Shown here piece by piece: positions 9,652-19,779 of a DNA stretch of 64,000 nt. The DNA is from SPDF01 sp963699825 (lineage in GTDB: Bacteria > Gemmatimonadota > Gemmatimonadetes > Gemmatimonadales > GWC2-71-9), in the NCBI GenBank assembly GCA_963699825.1, contig CAVOVI010000004.1, positions 1 through 64,000 of the forward strand, in the 5' to 3' direction. Position numbers and translations under genes: made by a program. The stretch's first letter is position 1. Each line of letters starts with the position of its first letter. The notes below the pieces were generated by a model. That model was given only the letters and a program-made list of their open reading frames with translations, had not been told where the DNA came from and did not search any database.

Positions 9652-10293
9652 TCATCGACGCTGGCCGACGTGGCGCATGTCCACCGCCGAGAGGAACCAC
9701 GGCGGATCGATGCACGCCTCGGGCGGCCACACGCCCGGCCGCTTGACCTTCCCGATGGCGAGCAGCATGGCGCCGATGGACGCGGGGATGCCGGTCCCGA
9801 TGGTGATTCGGCCGGCGGCGGCGTAGACCAGGCGCACCGAGCGACGAGCGAGCTCACCACGGACCTCGGTCCGCAATGACCCCGTTTGGGGGACATCGGT
9901 CAGGCGGGCGCACGTCTGGTGCAGGTAGTTGGCGGCGAAGGCCATGGGGTCGATGGCCCGACCATCGACCCAGGCCGGATGCCCTGACCGCGCGACGCGA
10001 CCAAGTTCCACGATGAGGTCGTTGAGTTCCACCGGCAGGAACGTCGCCTTGTCGTCCGCATACCGGATTCCCTTGATGAAGCGGGAGAGGGTGAACGGCT
10101 CGGGATGACCGATGTGCATCACCTCGACAGGTCCGAGTTCGGGATACTCGATGACCTCCTTCCCGTCCACGAAGGGGCGGACTTCCCGCATCGCGCCGTC
10201 CTCGAAGACGAAGGCGCGGTGCGCGTTGTTGTAGAGCACGCCCGCAGGCGTCAAGTCCAGGTTCCTCTCCGGTTTCTTCTCCGAGGCGATCAC
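9652..10293 (-). pseudogene. Saccharopine dehydrogenase-like protein, C-terminal half only
   Basis: 213 codons from a GTG at 10293. The C-terminal part (TGIPASIGAMLLAIGKV, KRPGVWPPEACID) matches the end of saccharopine dehydrogenase/reductase-like oxidoreductases. The middle (AGVLYNNAHRAFVFEDGAM) matches the substrate-domain beta sheet. The N-terminal Rossmann domain with GxGxxG, about 180 residues, is absent; upstream is unrelated sequence. This is a truncated copy in the same degraded patch as the HAD and desaturase fragments. Confidence 0.6.
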
Positions 10294-10412
10294 CGTGGAT
10301 CAGGGTGGGGATGTGTGGGTGGGTGGAGAGGTAGTGGCGCCCGGCGAGCTCTACGGGGCGATCGAAATCCGGCGCTACAATGCGCGCGGCATCGTCAAGG
10401 GCTCCATCGACG

Positions 10413-11077
10413 TCACAGGACCAGTGCTTTATGATGGTGACCCTCCGTGCCCAGATCCGCGGGCGTGAGTCGGTATGAGAACCCGAGGAACAACCGCATC
10501 GACAGCACCAGTGCCGGCCAGAGGCTGGCCCAGGGCCGGGACGCGAGACGCCGCGTGCAGACCAGCACCAGGCGACGGCGCCCGCCACGAGGCCGAGGCC
10601 CAGCACATGGTGATTGGATTGTTCTGACGGGTACAGGAGGTGGCCCCCGTTCCCGCCGTGGAGGCCAAGTGACACCGCCACGCCCAAGGTCATGAGCGGA
10701 GTCACCATGGCCCAGGCGAGGCCGGGCAATCGGCCGCGGCCCCGGGCGAATTCGATGATACCGAGGGCCATCATGCAAACGGCGGCGACCTTGTGCTGAA
10801 TCGCGTGGCGGTACGGCATGTAGTGGAGCCAGTCTCGCACCCAGGTAGCCGGATGTTCCGGGACCACGCTTCGGAGCGCCTCCCACCATCCCACCGCATC
10901 GTAGGTCCGCGAGTGGGCTTCGACCGGGATGAAAAGAAAGAACCCGGTCAGAAACACGAACCAGGGCCACAGGAGCGCCGCCACACGCCCCGGCCGCACC
11001 GAGTCCCACAGAGCGAACGCGCCGGCGAGTGCCGCCAACACCGCGTAGAACGCGTGGATCTGCTCCGTGTAGGTCAT
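10413..11077 (-). CDS. Integral membrane protein, about six TM segments (frameshifted near the end)
   Basis: From the ATG at 11077 the protein reads TEQIHAFYAVLAALAGAFAL with further hydrophobic segments (LLWPWFVFLTGFFLFIPV, VAAVCMMALGIIEFA). It has several histidines near membrane borders (EAHSR, HYMPYRHAIQHK, GLHGG, NHHVLG). Near 10545 the frame shifts; the other frame supplies a last segment (LWPALVLSMRLFLGFSY) and the stop at 10413. The histidine pattern recalls CopD- or cytochrome-b-like membrane proteins, but the family is not recognised. Its start overlaps the stop of the upstream GNAT gene by 4 bp. Confidence 0.55.
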
Positions 11078-12169
11078 GCGGATGGCGCCTCCAGGCGACG
11101 GGTGAGGACGGCATAGCGGCGGGCGACCGGAAATCCCATGCGGGCCAGGACTCGCGACATCCGATTGTTCTCGTCGTACACCTGGGACATCTCGCCGCGA
11201 ACGTACCCACCGTCGGCGCCCGCGCGAAGCAATTGGCTCACCAGCCGCGCGGCGAGCCCCGTGGCCTGCACCCGGGGGGCAGCCCCAACGCCATGATGCG
11301 AAGCTGCGGGATCCGCCGCCGCCACCGGAGGAGCCGGAGCCACCCCAGCGGCCACAGGGTGCCGCCCGCACGGTGCCAGAGCCAGTTGATGTCGGGAAGG
11401 CCCAGTCCGACCCCGCAGGGACCTTCGGCGTCTTCCGCAATCAGCGCCAGCGACGGGTTGAGGATCGGTCGGAGCAGCCGTGCCATCTCCGCCGCTTCTC
11501 GGTCACTGATCGGGTCGAAATGCCACGCGTCGGCGAGCGTCTCGTTGATGAGCCTCGCGATGATCCGCGTCTCCTCCCCGAGCCGGGACAGCCGGATCGT
11601 GCGAACGGCAATGGCGGAGCCGGAGGCCGCCCGCTCGGCGAGCGGAAACACACCGCGCGGATCCGCGAAGTCCGGCGTCCACCCGTAGGAGCAGAGGGTC
11701 AGGTGCGTGCGCCACCCCGCCGCCTCCAGCAGTCCGAGGTAGTAGGGTGGATCGTACGGAGTGAAGAGCATCGGCGTCCGGTCGAATCCCTCCGTGAGCA
11801 GGCCGATCCGGTCCCGGGGCGTCACGGCGACGGGCCCATAGCACTCGAGGCGCCCGCGGGAAGCCAGCCACTCCTCGGCGGCGGCGAGAAGCTGCAGGGC
11901 GGCATCCACCTCGTTGGGCGCCTCGAAGAACCCCACATACCCGGCCGCAGGGCGGCGTGCAGGAGCGAACGCGGCGACACGCCCGATGGGACGGCCACCC
12001 TCGAGCAGTACCCAGCGCTGCGGCCTCCACCCCATCGAGCGAGGGATTTCGCCGGGGATCAAAAGTCTCGTGCTCCTCGCCTGGAAGCGGCGCGACCGAA
12101 TTGGGGTCCGCTCGATAGGGCGCGCGTCCGGCGGCCCGAAATTCCGGTGCCCAGCGACGCCCCTCGACC
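11074..12169 (-). CDS. GNAT-fold acyltransferase related to bacterial ceramide synthase (two frameshifts)
   Basis: This is a paralogue of the GNAT protein at 45782-46927. Matching landmarks are ADPNSVAPLPGEE/FDPRRNP near the start, FFEAPNEVDAALQLL, the DPPYYLGLLEAAGW motif (its partner has NPPYYVPLVEHAGF), and the C-terminal EMSQVYDENNRMSRVLARMG acyl-CoA-site helix. Frame changes lie near 12030 and 11270; homology continues across both. An ATG at 12169 is the likely start. It sits between a PAP2 phosphatase (upstream) and a membrane protein (4-bp overlap downstream), mirroring the GNAT-PAP2 pairing in the ceramide operon. The substrate is inferred, not shown. Confidence 0.6.
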
Positions 12170-12215
12170 ATCTCGAGCGTCCGGCGCCCACTGGTTCTGA
12201 TCCCGCCGCCCGCCC

Positions 12216-12831
12216 TCACGCCAAACCCCGCCGCCACCAGTGCCAGGCCAGCAGCGCGAGCCCCGCCCCCGAGATCGCGTCCAGCAGCACGTGCTCCTTG
12301 AGGGTGAGCGTGCAGGCCGCCACAACCAGCGTGATCAGGAATCCCGCCACCCGAACGGACGGTCTCGGAAAGACGGTGCCCGTGGTGAGCGCGGCGAGCG
12401 CGGTGTGGGCCACATGCATCGACGGGAGCGTCGCGTACGGGAGCATCAAGGCGGAATCGTGGTAGAGTTGCTGGATCAGCGCCGGTGCACGGGCCACGGC
12501 GCCACCGCCGGCCAGATCACCTGGATGATGCCGCCCACAACGAGCATCGCGGTCCACGCCGAAAGAGGCGCCAGACGGAGGGCAATTCGAGCCGCGTGAT
12601 AGAGATGCCGACGGCGACAGGAACCAGTAGATAGGGCAGCCAGTACAGGGGCCAGGTCCAGGCGAGATGAGGAATGCGATCGTCGAGCGGAAGGTGCGGA
12701 TCGATGAAGGCAGCCGCGGGGCGCAGCAGCGTCAGGCGGGTGACGACGAAGTAGACCGACACGTGAACAAGGGCAATGCCGGCCATCGCCGCAATGCGTC
12801 GCCCCACGTCACCACGAGTTCGACTTCGCAT
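12216..12831 (-). CDS. PAP2-superfamily membrane phosphatase (frameshifted)
   Basis: Starting at the ATG at 12831 the first part holds three membrane segments (IAAMAGIALVHVSVYFVV, WPLYWLPYLLVPVAVGI). After a frame change near 12540 the second part carries the PAP2 motifs: LPSMHVAHT (motif 2, catalytic His) and KEHVLLDAISG (motif 3, HxxxD). The typical length is about 205 residues. Such enzymes remove or transfer phosphate head groups on lipids on the outer face of the inner membrane. It lies just upstream of the GNAT acyltransferase, so a role in the same lipid pathway is plausible. Confidence 0.6.
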
Positions 12832-12833
12832 GC

Positions 12834-14084
12834 TCAGCCTCTCCGCGTCGGGTACGCGGCAAGCAGGTGCAGGCCCCGACGGCCGGCGACCAAAGGTCCT
12901 GACCACCCCTGCGCGAACGAGGTGAGTCCAGAATCTCGGAGGAACTTGAAGGCATGACGAGGAAAGCCAGTCAAGAGGGCGTCAAGAGCGGCCGCGCCGG
13001 CTCGAGAGGCAGCAGAATATGCCCCTCCGGCGGCGATGCGCCAGAGGAACGAGGGAGATTCAGGAGGACAATTACGAGGGAATTTCGAGGGTATCAGCAG
13101 CACCGCCGCGACCCCCGCCAGCACCACCGCCACGCCGACGACCACCGGCACCCGCCACCGCTTCCACCCCGCCTTCGGCACCGACACATACTCCCCGCTG
13201 ATGACCGCCGGATCCTCCAGCATCCGGATCAGGTCCGCCGCAAACTTGGGCCGGTCCCGCGGCTCCTTCTTGAGGAGCTGGTCAATCACCTCGGCGAAGG
13301 CCCGCGGCACGTCATAGCGCCGGGTCGCAACCGAGGGTGGCGTCTTCGTCACCTGCGACGACATCACCTGCTGCGGCGACATTCCATGGAACGGGGCCGT
13401 ACCCGTCAGCATTTCCCAGGCGACGATGCCGAGCGCGTAGAGATCGGCGCGATGATCGGTGTTGGGGTCGCCGGCCGCCTGCTCGGGGGCCATGTAGGCC
13501 GGCGTCCCCACGGCCAGCCCGGTGGCGGTGACCGACGCCTGCGAGGCAGAACTCCCCGATGCCCTCCGCCGCGGTGCCTGCGACGCGTCGAGCGCCTTGG
13601 CCACGCCGAAGTCGGTCACCACCGCCGTCCCGCCGGTCAGCATGATGTTGTCGGGCTTGATGTCCCGGTGGATCACGTCGTTGGTATGGGCATGGGAGAG
13701 CGCCCGCGCCACATCCTTCAGGATGTTGACCGTCTCGCGCACCGAGAGCGGGCCCCGCGTCAACCGCGACCGCAGCGATTCCCCGTGGATGAAGGGCATC
13801 ACGAAATACGGCAGCCCGTCCACCTCACCGGCGCTCAACACCGGTACGATATGCGGGTGCTGGAGCCCCGCGGAGAGGAGGATCTCCCGCTTGAAGCGCT
13901 CCACCGACACCGCCGCGGCCAGATCGGGAGGAAGTACCTTGATGACCACCGGGCGCTGCAGCGCGTTGTCCCGAGCCCGATACACGGTGGACATCCCCCC
14001 GCCCGTCAGCTCGTCCTCCAGGGTGAAGACGTCGCCGAGCACCCCTTGCAGGGCGTCACGCTGGGAGACGGCGGGTTGATCCAC
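12834..14084 (-). CDS. Ser/Thr protein kinase with TM segment and unusual tail
   Basis: 416 residues from a GTG at 14084. The kinase domain (about 20-285) has GGGMSTV, HRDIKPDNIM and TDFGVAKAL, then APEQAAG. A Ser/Ala insert follows DFG (ASGSSASQASVTATG). A membrane segment lies near 310-330 (VPVVVGVAVVLAGVAAVLLI). Relatives normally end here. The relic at 8397-8501 has a stop at exactly this place, whereas this copy runs on for about 85 residues of low-complexity sequence to 12834. That tail is probably read-through after loss of the stop. Confidence 0.85.
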   Translation of the reverse strand: MDQPAVSQRDALQGVLGDVFTLEDELTGGGMSTVYRARDNALQRPVVIKVLPPDLAAAVSVERFKREILLSAGLQHPHIVPVLSAGEVDGLPYFVMPFIHGESLRSRLTRGPLSVRETVNILKDVARALSHAHTNDVIHRDIKPDNIMLTGGTAVVTDFGVAKALDASQAPRRRASGSSASQASVTATGLAVGTPAYMAPEQAAGDPNTDHRADLYALGIVAWEMLTGTAPFHGMSPQQVMSSQVTKTPPSVATRRYDVPRAFAEVIDQLLKKEPRDRPKFAADLIRMLEDPAVISGEYVSVPKAGWKRWRVPVVVGVAVVLAGVAAVLLIPSKFPRNCPPESPSFLWRIAAGGAYSAASRAGAAALDALLTGFPRHAFKFLRDSGLTSFAQGWSGPLVAGRRGLHLLAAYPTRRG

Positions 14085-14096
14085 GGGTCGGCGACC

Positions 14097-16593
14097 TTAC
14101 TCGTACCGCAGGGCGCGCACGGGATCGAGCCGCGATGCACGGTAAGCGGGAATCAGCCCGGCGCTCATTGCCACGAGCGCCAGCACGACGGTCGACAGGA
14201 CGAACACCACCGGGTCGCTCCCCTGCATCTGGAACAGCAGCGACTGCGCCACCTTGCCGATGCCGAAGGCGGCCAGCAGCCCGACGGCGCCCCCGATCAG
14301 CGTCATCTTCCCGACCTGGAGGAGGACCATCCCCCGCACCCGCGCCGGATCCGCCCCCAGCGCCATCCGGACCCCGAACTCACGGGTGCGCTGCGCCACC
14401 GTGAAGGCGAGCACGCCGTAGAGGCCGATGGCCGCCAGGAGCGTGGCGAGCAGGGCAAAGGCCGCCGAGAAGAGCGTCACGAACCGGTCGAGGAAGACGT
14501 TGTCCCGGATCTGCTCCGGCATGGTGCGCAGGTCCTCCACCGGCAGGTTCTCGTCGAGGCCCTTGACCACCCGTGAGATGACGGGCAGCATCGCCCCCGG
14601 CGCCCCCTGGCTCTTCACGTAGAAGGAGAGCGCCCCAATCCTGTCGATCTGCGCGTAAGGCATGAAGAAGAGCGGCGGGATGTCCCGCTTCACGTCGCTG
14701 TATTTCGCATCCTGCGCCAGGCCCACGATCTCGACGTCCAGGCTGTCGTTGCCCCGGTCCATGCGGCGGCCGACCGGGTTGGCGCCGAGGTTGAATTTCT
14801 TCGCGAACGCCTGGTTCACAATGGCCACCTTCGGCGCACCATCTGCGTCGGCCCGCGTGAACTCGCGCCCGATCAGGATAGGAATGCCGACCGTGGCGAA
14901 ATATCCTGCCCCGACCATGTTGAATCGCGAATTGTCGTCGACGTCCGGGCCCTTGGGAAAGCCTTCCACACCGACGTCGGTGCCCCAGTTGCTCCCGCCG
15001 ATCAGCGGCACCATGGCAGCCGCGACGCTGACCACGCCGGGCGTCTGTTCCAGTTCATCCTCAAGCCGCCGGAAGAACTGCCGCGACCGCTCTTCGGTAT
15101 AGCCGTTGAGCTCCGGGGAGACGCCGAAGGTGGCCACGCTGGTCGACCTGCACGCCGAGGTCCAGCCGGGTCACGTTCATGAGGCTCTTCGTGAACAACC
15201 CCGCCGACGCGAGGAGCGCGAGGGCCAGACCGATCTGCGCGGTGGCGAGCGCCGTGCGCCAGCGGGCGGCCGCCTTGCCGCCCGAAGGCTGCCCTCCCTG
15301 CTCGCGGATGGTGGCGATGAGGTCCGGACGCGTGCCGTGCAGCGCGGGGAAGAGCCCGAAGAGCACGGACGTGAGAATGGCCAGCCCTGCGGTAAACGCG
15401 ATGACGGTCGGGTCGAGTCGCGGCTCGAAGAATGTGGAGGCCGCTCCCTGCGGCATGATGGCGCCCATCCCGCGGAGGGTCAGGACCGCCACCCCAAGCC
15501 CTGCCAGGCCTCCGAGAACGCCGAGCAGGATCGATTCGGTCAGGAGCTGCCTGAGCAGCTGCCACCGGGTGCCGCCAATGGCGAGCCGCACCGCCATCTC
15601 GCCGGAGCGCGCCGCGCCGCGGGCCAGCAGGAGGTTGGAGATGTTGGCGCAGGCGATGAGCAGCACCAGCAGCGTGATCCCGAAGAGCATGGTGAGCGGC
15701 GTCGAGGCCTCCGCCCGGGCCGAGCTTTGCCCGAGCGAACCCGGCTCGAGGATGAGCTTCTTCGCCCGGAACTCCGCCATCGTCTTGTCGCTCATCCCCT
15801 GCTGGAGCGGCACCTCCATGCTTTCGAGGATGGCCGTGTATTGCGGATTGATCGACGCGCTCGCCTGCTCGATCGATACCCCGGGCTTGAGCCGGCCGAA
15901 GAGATAGGCCCAGTATGCCCGGCGATTCTCAAACCGATCCCATCCCGGCACCATCGTCCCCCGCAGCGTCATCGGGACAAATACCCGCGGCGTCAGGCCA
16001 AGGGTGGTGCCCCGATATCCTCGTGGCGCCACGCCGATGATTTCAAGCGATTGCCCGTTGACGACCAGTGTCTTGGAGAGAACGTTGGGGTCGCCACCGA
16101 GCGGACCACGCCAGTAATCGTAGGCCAGGACCGCCACGCGACCGTCGCCGATCACCCGGGCGTCGTCCGGGCCAATCAGCCGGCCAAGCGCGGGCACCAG
16201 CCCGAGCACCGGGAAGTACGAGCCCGACACCAGCAGCCCCTGTGCGCTCAGCGTCTGCCCCTCGGCGGAGATATTGGCCCCGAACTCCACGTGGGCCGCG
16301 ATGTCCGTGAACACCTGCTGCTCACGCTGCAGGTCGAGGAACATCGGCCAGGAGAAGACTTCGTCGCACTCCCCGATCTGGCTGCACGACTGCGACCCCG
16401 GATTGGGGCCGGGGGCCTTGAAGTTGACCAGACGAGAGGGCTCCACCGCCGGGATGGGCCGGAGGAGCATCTGGTCGACCAGGGAGAAAATGGCGGTATT
16501 GGCCCCGATGCCGAGGGCCAGGGAGGCGATGGCGACCCCCGTCACGAAGGGGCTCTTCAGGAGGTGACGGAAGGCCAGTTTGATATTGCCCAA
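14097..16593 (-). CDS. MacB/FtsX-type ABC permease (one frameshift)
   Basis: A MacB-like permease of the duplicated-FtsX (ADOP) kind. The first membrane segment and MacB periplasmic core follow the signature LALGIGANTAIFSLVDQ. The first FtsX block has LLIACANISNLLLARGAAR, and the second ends LDPVRALRYE. The frame changes near 15140, where the two overlapping frames join without loss of homology. The start is probably the TTG at 16593, with AAGGA about 8 nt upstream. No ATPase is adjacent, as is usual for this family. A candidate ECF promoter lies at 16621-16651. The substrate is unknown; these permeases are thought to act in macrolide, lipoprotein or peptide export. Confidence 0.8.
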
Positions 16594-16620
16594 GACGGCA
16601 TCCTTGGTGGGGTCAGTTCT

Positions 16621-16651
16621 ATTAGACGAACGAGACCCCAAGAAGGTTGCA
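16621..16651 (-). promoter_or_regulatory. Candidate ECF-sigma promoter
   Basis: On the minus strand TGCAACC (16651-16645) is followed after 16 bp by CGTCTAAT (16628-16621). An AAC in the -35 and CGTC in the -10 are hallmarks of extracytoplasmic-function sigma promoters. The flanking TTCTTGGGG is also shared with the element at 22832-22863. It sits about 28 bp before the TTG start of the permease at 14097-16593. Confidence 0.5.
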
Positions 16652-16679
16652 AATCTGGACGTTTCAGGATCCTACGACT

Positions 16680-19376
16680 TCAGTCCCCCCGGAGGGCCGT
16701 GACCGGATCGATCCGGACCGCCCGCGCCGTCGGCACCCCGCTGGCCACCAGCCCCAGGAGGGCCACACCCAGTGCCACCACCATGAGGACCAGCGGGTCG
16801 GTCGGGCTGACCTCGAAGAGGAGCGATTCCAGCACCCGGGTGCCTGCGATGGCTCCGGCCAGGCCGATCCCGATGCCGGCGGCGACCAGCCGGAGTGACT
16901 GCCACAGCACCAATGCCACGATCTGCCCCGCGTTCGCTCCCACGGCCATGCGGACTCCGATCTCCCGCTCCCGCTGCCCGACCACGAACGCGATGACCCC
17001 ATAGAGCCCCACAGCGCTGAGAATCAGAGCCATCAGGGCCGCTGCGACGATCAGGATCAGGGTGAAGGTCCGCCGCGCCATGGACTCCGCCACGACATCA
17101 GTCATCAACCGCGCCTGCGAAACAGGGATGGTGGCATCGATCTCCGCCATGGCGTCCCGGACGATCGACTGGATCGCCGCAGCCGAGAGTGTCGGCGCCT
17201 TGATGACCATCCGGATATCGAGCGGCCAATTGTTTGTCGGTGCGCTGTCAGGCGGTACGATCGCGAAATAGGCAATTTCGTCCGCGGGCGTGTCGAGAGA
17301 GGTCATGTGGACGTCACTGGTGACGCCAACCACGCGATCCCAGTGGTCTCCGCCCCGGCAGCAGCGCATCCGCTGCCCGATGGGATCCTCGTCGGGCCAG
17401 AGCCGGCGCGCCAACGCCGGCGAAATGACGACGCCACCGACGTGGCGGACCGCATCGGCCCAATCCGGCGTCCGTCCCCGCACCTCGATCCCCATCGTTT
17501 CGAAATAGCCCGGCGAGGCATGCATCGTCGCGACGCACCGCTCACGCCCCGGCGAGTCGCCGACCGCGGCTGCCATCACGCCGGTACAGCCCTGGTCTCC
17601 GGAGAGCGGGAGCACCTCGGCGAACCCGACCGACTGCACGCCGGGGACGGCGCCGATCTGTTCAGCGAGTCGACGGTAGACCGTGGCCGCGGCATCGTAA
17701 CTCCGATAGGCGGCCCGGGAGAGTGCGACGTCCAGGGTCACCACCCCTCGCGATTCGAATCCGGCGTCGACCGCCCGGAGCTGCAGGCCGCTTCGAGTCA
17801 GCAGTCCCGCGCCCACAAGCAGGATGACGGTCATCGCCACCTGGCCAACCACCAGGAGGTGACGAAGCGCCATGCGCGCGCGCGAGGAGGTCAGCGTCCG
17901 TGAACCTTCGCGCAGCGCATTGCTGTCGGCCCGGGCGTGCGTCATCGGGATCATCCCGAGCCCCACGCCGGTCATCGCTGCGAGCACGAGGATCAGTCCC
18001 ACAGCGCCAAGGCCGAACTGCACCTCCGACAATCGCGGCAGGGTGTCGGCCGCCAATGCGGGGAAGATTCCGAGCGCCACAGAGGCCAGCCCGCAGGCAA
18101 AGAGCGCCGCCAGGAGGGTGACCACCAGTCCCTCCGTGACGAAATGCAGCAGCATGACCGGGCGCGAGGCGCCGAGGGCGGTCCGCATCACGATTTCCCG
18201 CCGCTGTCCCTCCGCGCGGACCATCACGAGGTTGGCCACGTTGGCGATCGCGATACCGAGAACCAGCCAGACGGCGGCAAAGAGCACCCAGAGGAACCGC
18301 GCCACCGTCGCCCCGACCACCTCGTCGCGCAGCGGGGTGACCGAGGTCCGGAAGCCGGACTCCCGGATCCAGTGGTTGGGGTAGGCCGCCGGGAAGATCT
18401 CATCCATTCGAACGACGAGCGGCGCGATCTGCGATTCGGCATCGCTGGCGGTGAATCCCGGGCGCAGGCGCGCCACGGCGCCACGCACATGGTTGTTCAT
18501 CGGTGGAGCGGCCGGATCGATGTAGTCCGGCATCCAGAGATCCACCGGACGATCGGGCAGCGAGGCGCCGGCGGGAGTGACACCGACGATTTCGCGCGAG
18601 GTACCATCCACCGTCAGGAGCTTGCCGATCACCTGGGGATCGCCGCCGAACCGGCGCGTCCAGTAGTCGTGACTCAAGACCACCACCGTGCCCTGACGGG
18701 GAATGTTGTCATCGGGGCGGAGGACGCGACCGAGCTCCGGCGCGATCCGCAACGTGGGGAAGATGCTGGCGCTCACGCTCGCCGCGACCAGGCGCTCGGC
18801 CGGGAATGCGCCGTCGCCCGCAATCGTGACTTGCCGCCCCTGAAAGAGCGCCATGTCCTCGAAGGCGCGGACATTCTCCTTGTAATAGGGGAGCTGGTGG
18901 CGTGCGATGCCCCAGACGTCATCGAGCTTGGGCATCGGCGACGCCAACGAAACCAGCTGTTCCGCCTCAGGGTACGGCAGGGGCCGGAGCAGAACGGCCT
19001 GGAGCAGTGTGAACGCCACGGCGACGGCGGCGAAGCCGAGGCCGAGCGTGAGGACGGCCGGCATGGTGAAGGATGGTTGCCGCCACAGGCGACGGAGCGC
19101 GAGCCGCAGTTCGTCACGCACCACGAGCAGCCGTTCGATCGCGCTACGACGCCTGAGCACCCGCTCGTCGATGCGTTCGAGTTGGGTGCGGGTGCCGGCG
19201 ACATCGCCGAATTCGGCGAGGGCCCGCGCATTGGCTTCCTCGCGCGAGAGCCCGCTGGCCAGCAGTTCTTCGATCCGCTCCTCGAAATGGAAGCGGAGTT
19301 CTTCATCGATGTCGGAGGCGATGTCAGGGCCGCTGAATCGGAGGTAGCGGCGCCACGCCGGCGTGGGGCGGCCCAC
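16680..19376 (-). CDS. MacB/FtsX-type ABC permease with N-terminal prefix domain
   Basis: An intact protein of about 898 residues. The first 90 residues are the helical prefix seen in ADOP permeases (SDIDEELRFHFEERIEELL, SREEANARALAEFGD). Next come the MacB periplasmic core and two FtsX blocks (LGIAIANVANLVMVRAEGQ; C-terminus IDPVTALRGD). The GTG at 19376 directly follows the stop of the PadR gene, so the pair is translationally coupled; the open frame itself begins at 19436. This PadR-permease pairing is a recurring unit in Acidobacteriota and Gemmatimonadota. Confidence 0.88.
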   Translation of the reverse strand: MGRPTPAWRRYLRFSGPDIASDIDEELRFHFEERIEELLASGLSREEANARALAEFGDVAGTRTQLERIDERVLRRRSAIERLLVVRDELRLALRRLWRQPSFTMPAVLTLGLGFAAVAVAFTLLQAVLLRPLPYPEAEQLVSLASPMPKLDDVWGIARHQLPYYKENVRAFEDMALFQGRQVTIAGDGAFPAERLVAASVSASIFPTLRIAPELGRVLRPDDNIPRQGTVVVLSHDYWTRRFGGDPQVIGKLLTVDGTSREIVGVTPAGASLPDRPVDLWMPDYIDPAAPPMNNHVRGAVARLRPGFTASDAESQIAPLVVRMDEIFPAAYPNHWIRESGFRTSVTPLRDEVVGATVARFLWVLFAAVWLVLGIAIANVANLVMVRAEGQRREIVMRTALGASRPVMLLHFVTEGLVVTLLAALFACGLASVALGIFPALAADTLPRLSEVQFGLGAVGLILVLAAMTGVGLGMIPMTHARADSNALREGSRTLTSSRARMALRHLLVVGQVAMTVILLVGAGLLTRSGLQLRAVDAGFESRGVVTLDVALSRAAYRSYDAAATVYRRLAEQIGAVPGVQSVGFAEVLPLSGDQGCTGVMAAAVGDSPGRERCVATMHASPGYFETMGIEVRGRTPDWADAVRHVGGVVISPALARRLWPDEDPIGQRMRCCRGGDHWDRVVGVTSDVHMTSLDTPADEIAYFAIVPPDSAPTNNWPLDIRMVIKAPTLSAAAIQSIVRDAMAEIDATIPVSQARLMTDVVAESMARRTFTLILIVAAALMALILSAVGLYGVIAFVVGQREREIGVRMAVGANAGQIVALVLWQSLRLVAAGIGIGLAGAIAGTRVLESLLFEVSPTDPLVLMVVALGVALLGLVASGVPTARAVRIDPVTALRGD

Positions 19377-19378
19377 GA

Positions 19379-19717
19379 TCAGGCCGGGGCCGGGGCGGCC
19401 ATCACATGCGCCACCGCGTTCACGTATCGCTCCCACCGGGTGGTGCGGAGTTGCAGCTCGGCGCGACCGGCCGGGGTGAGCTCATAGAACCGGGCGCGCT
19501 TGCCACGCTCCGACGTGCCCCACTCCGCCTCGGCCCACCCCTTCTCCTCCATCCGGTGCAGCGAGGTGTACAGGGCGCCGTCCAGGATGCGGAAGGTGCT
19601 GTCGGAGTTGTCCTGGATCCACTGTGCGATCGCGTAACCGTGCCTGGGACCATGACTTAGGGCCCTCAGGACGAGGACATCGAGGGTGCCTTGCAGGAGG
19701 TCGATTTCATCGGACAT
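19379..19717 (-). CDS. PadR-family transcriptional regulator
   Basis: A 112-residue winged-helix repressor. It begins SDEIDLLQGTLDVLVLRAL and continues GPRHGYAIAQWI and DGALYTSLHRMEEKGW (recognition helix), then ELTPAGRAEL, the PadR pattern. The ATG at 19717 has GAGG about 8 nt upstream. It probably represses its own operon and the permease downstream; a palindrome at 19721-19756 is the likely operator. The ligand is unknown. Confidence 0.9.
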   Translation of the reverse strand: MSDEIDLLQGTLDVLVLRALSHGPRHGYAIAQWIQDNSDSTFRILDGALYTSLHRMEEKGWAEAEWGTSERGKRARFYELTPAGRAELQLRTTRWERYVNAVAHVMAAPAPA

Positions 19718-19720
19718 GTC

Positions 19721-19756
19721 ATACCTCAACAGGTTATACCATCAATGTTGAGGTAT
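19721..19756. promoter_or_regulatory. Palindromic operator upstream of PadR gene
   Basis: A perfect 10-bp inverted repeat, ATACCTCAAC (19721-19730) and GTTGAGGTAT (19747-19756), with 16 bp between. It covers the ribosome binding site and leader of the PadR gene. PadR proteins commonly bind such dyads at their own promoters, so autoregulation is likely. Confidence 0.55.
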
Positions 19757-19779
19757 ACGCATTCTGCTGGCTGGGGGTT

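Noticed and set aside
10270..10450. Forward frame reading GGEVVAPGELYGAIEIRRYN
   Set aside because: It looks protein-like but has no start, no ribosome binding site and no recognised family, and it overlaps the start of the saccharopine dehydrogenase fragment; kept only as unexplained sequence.
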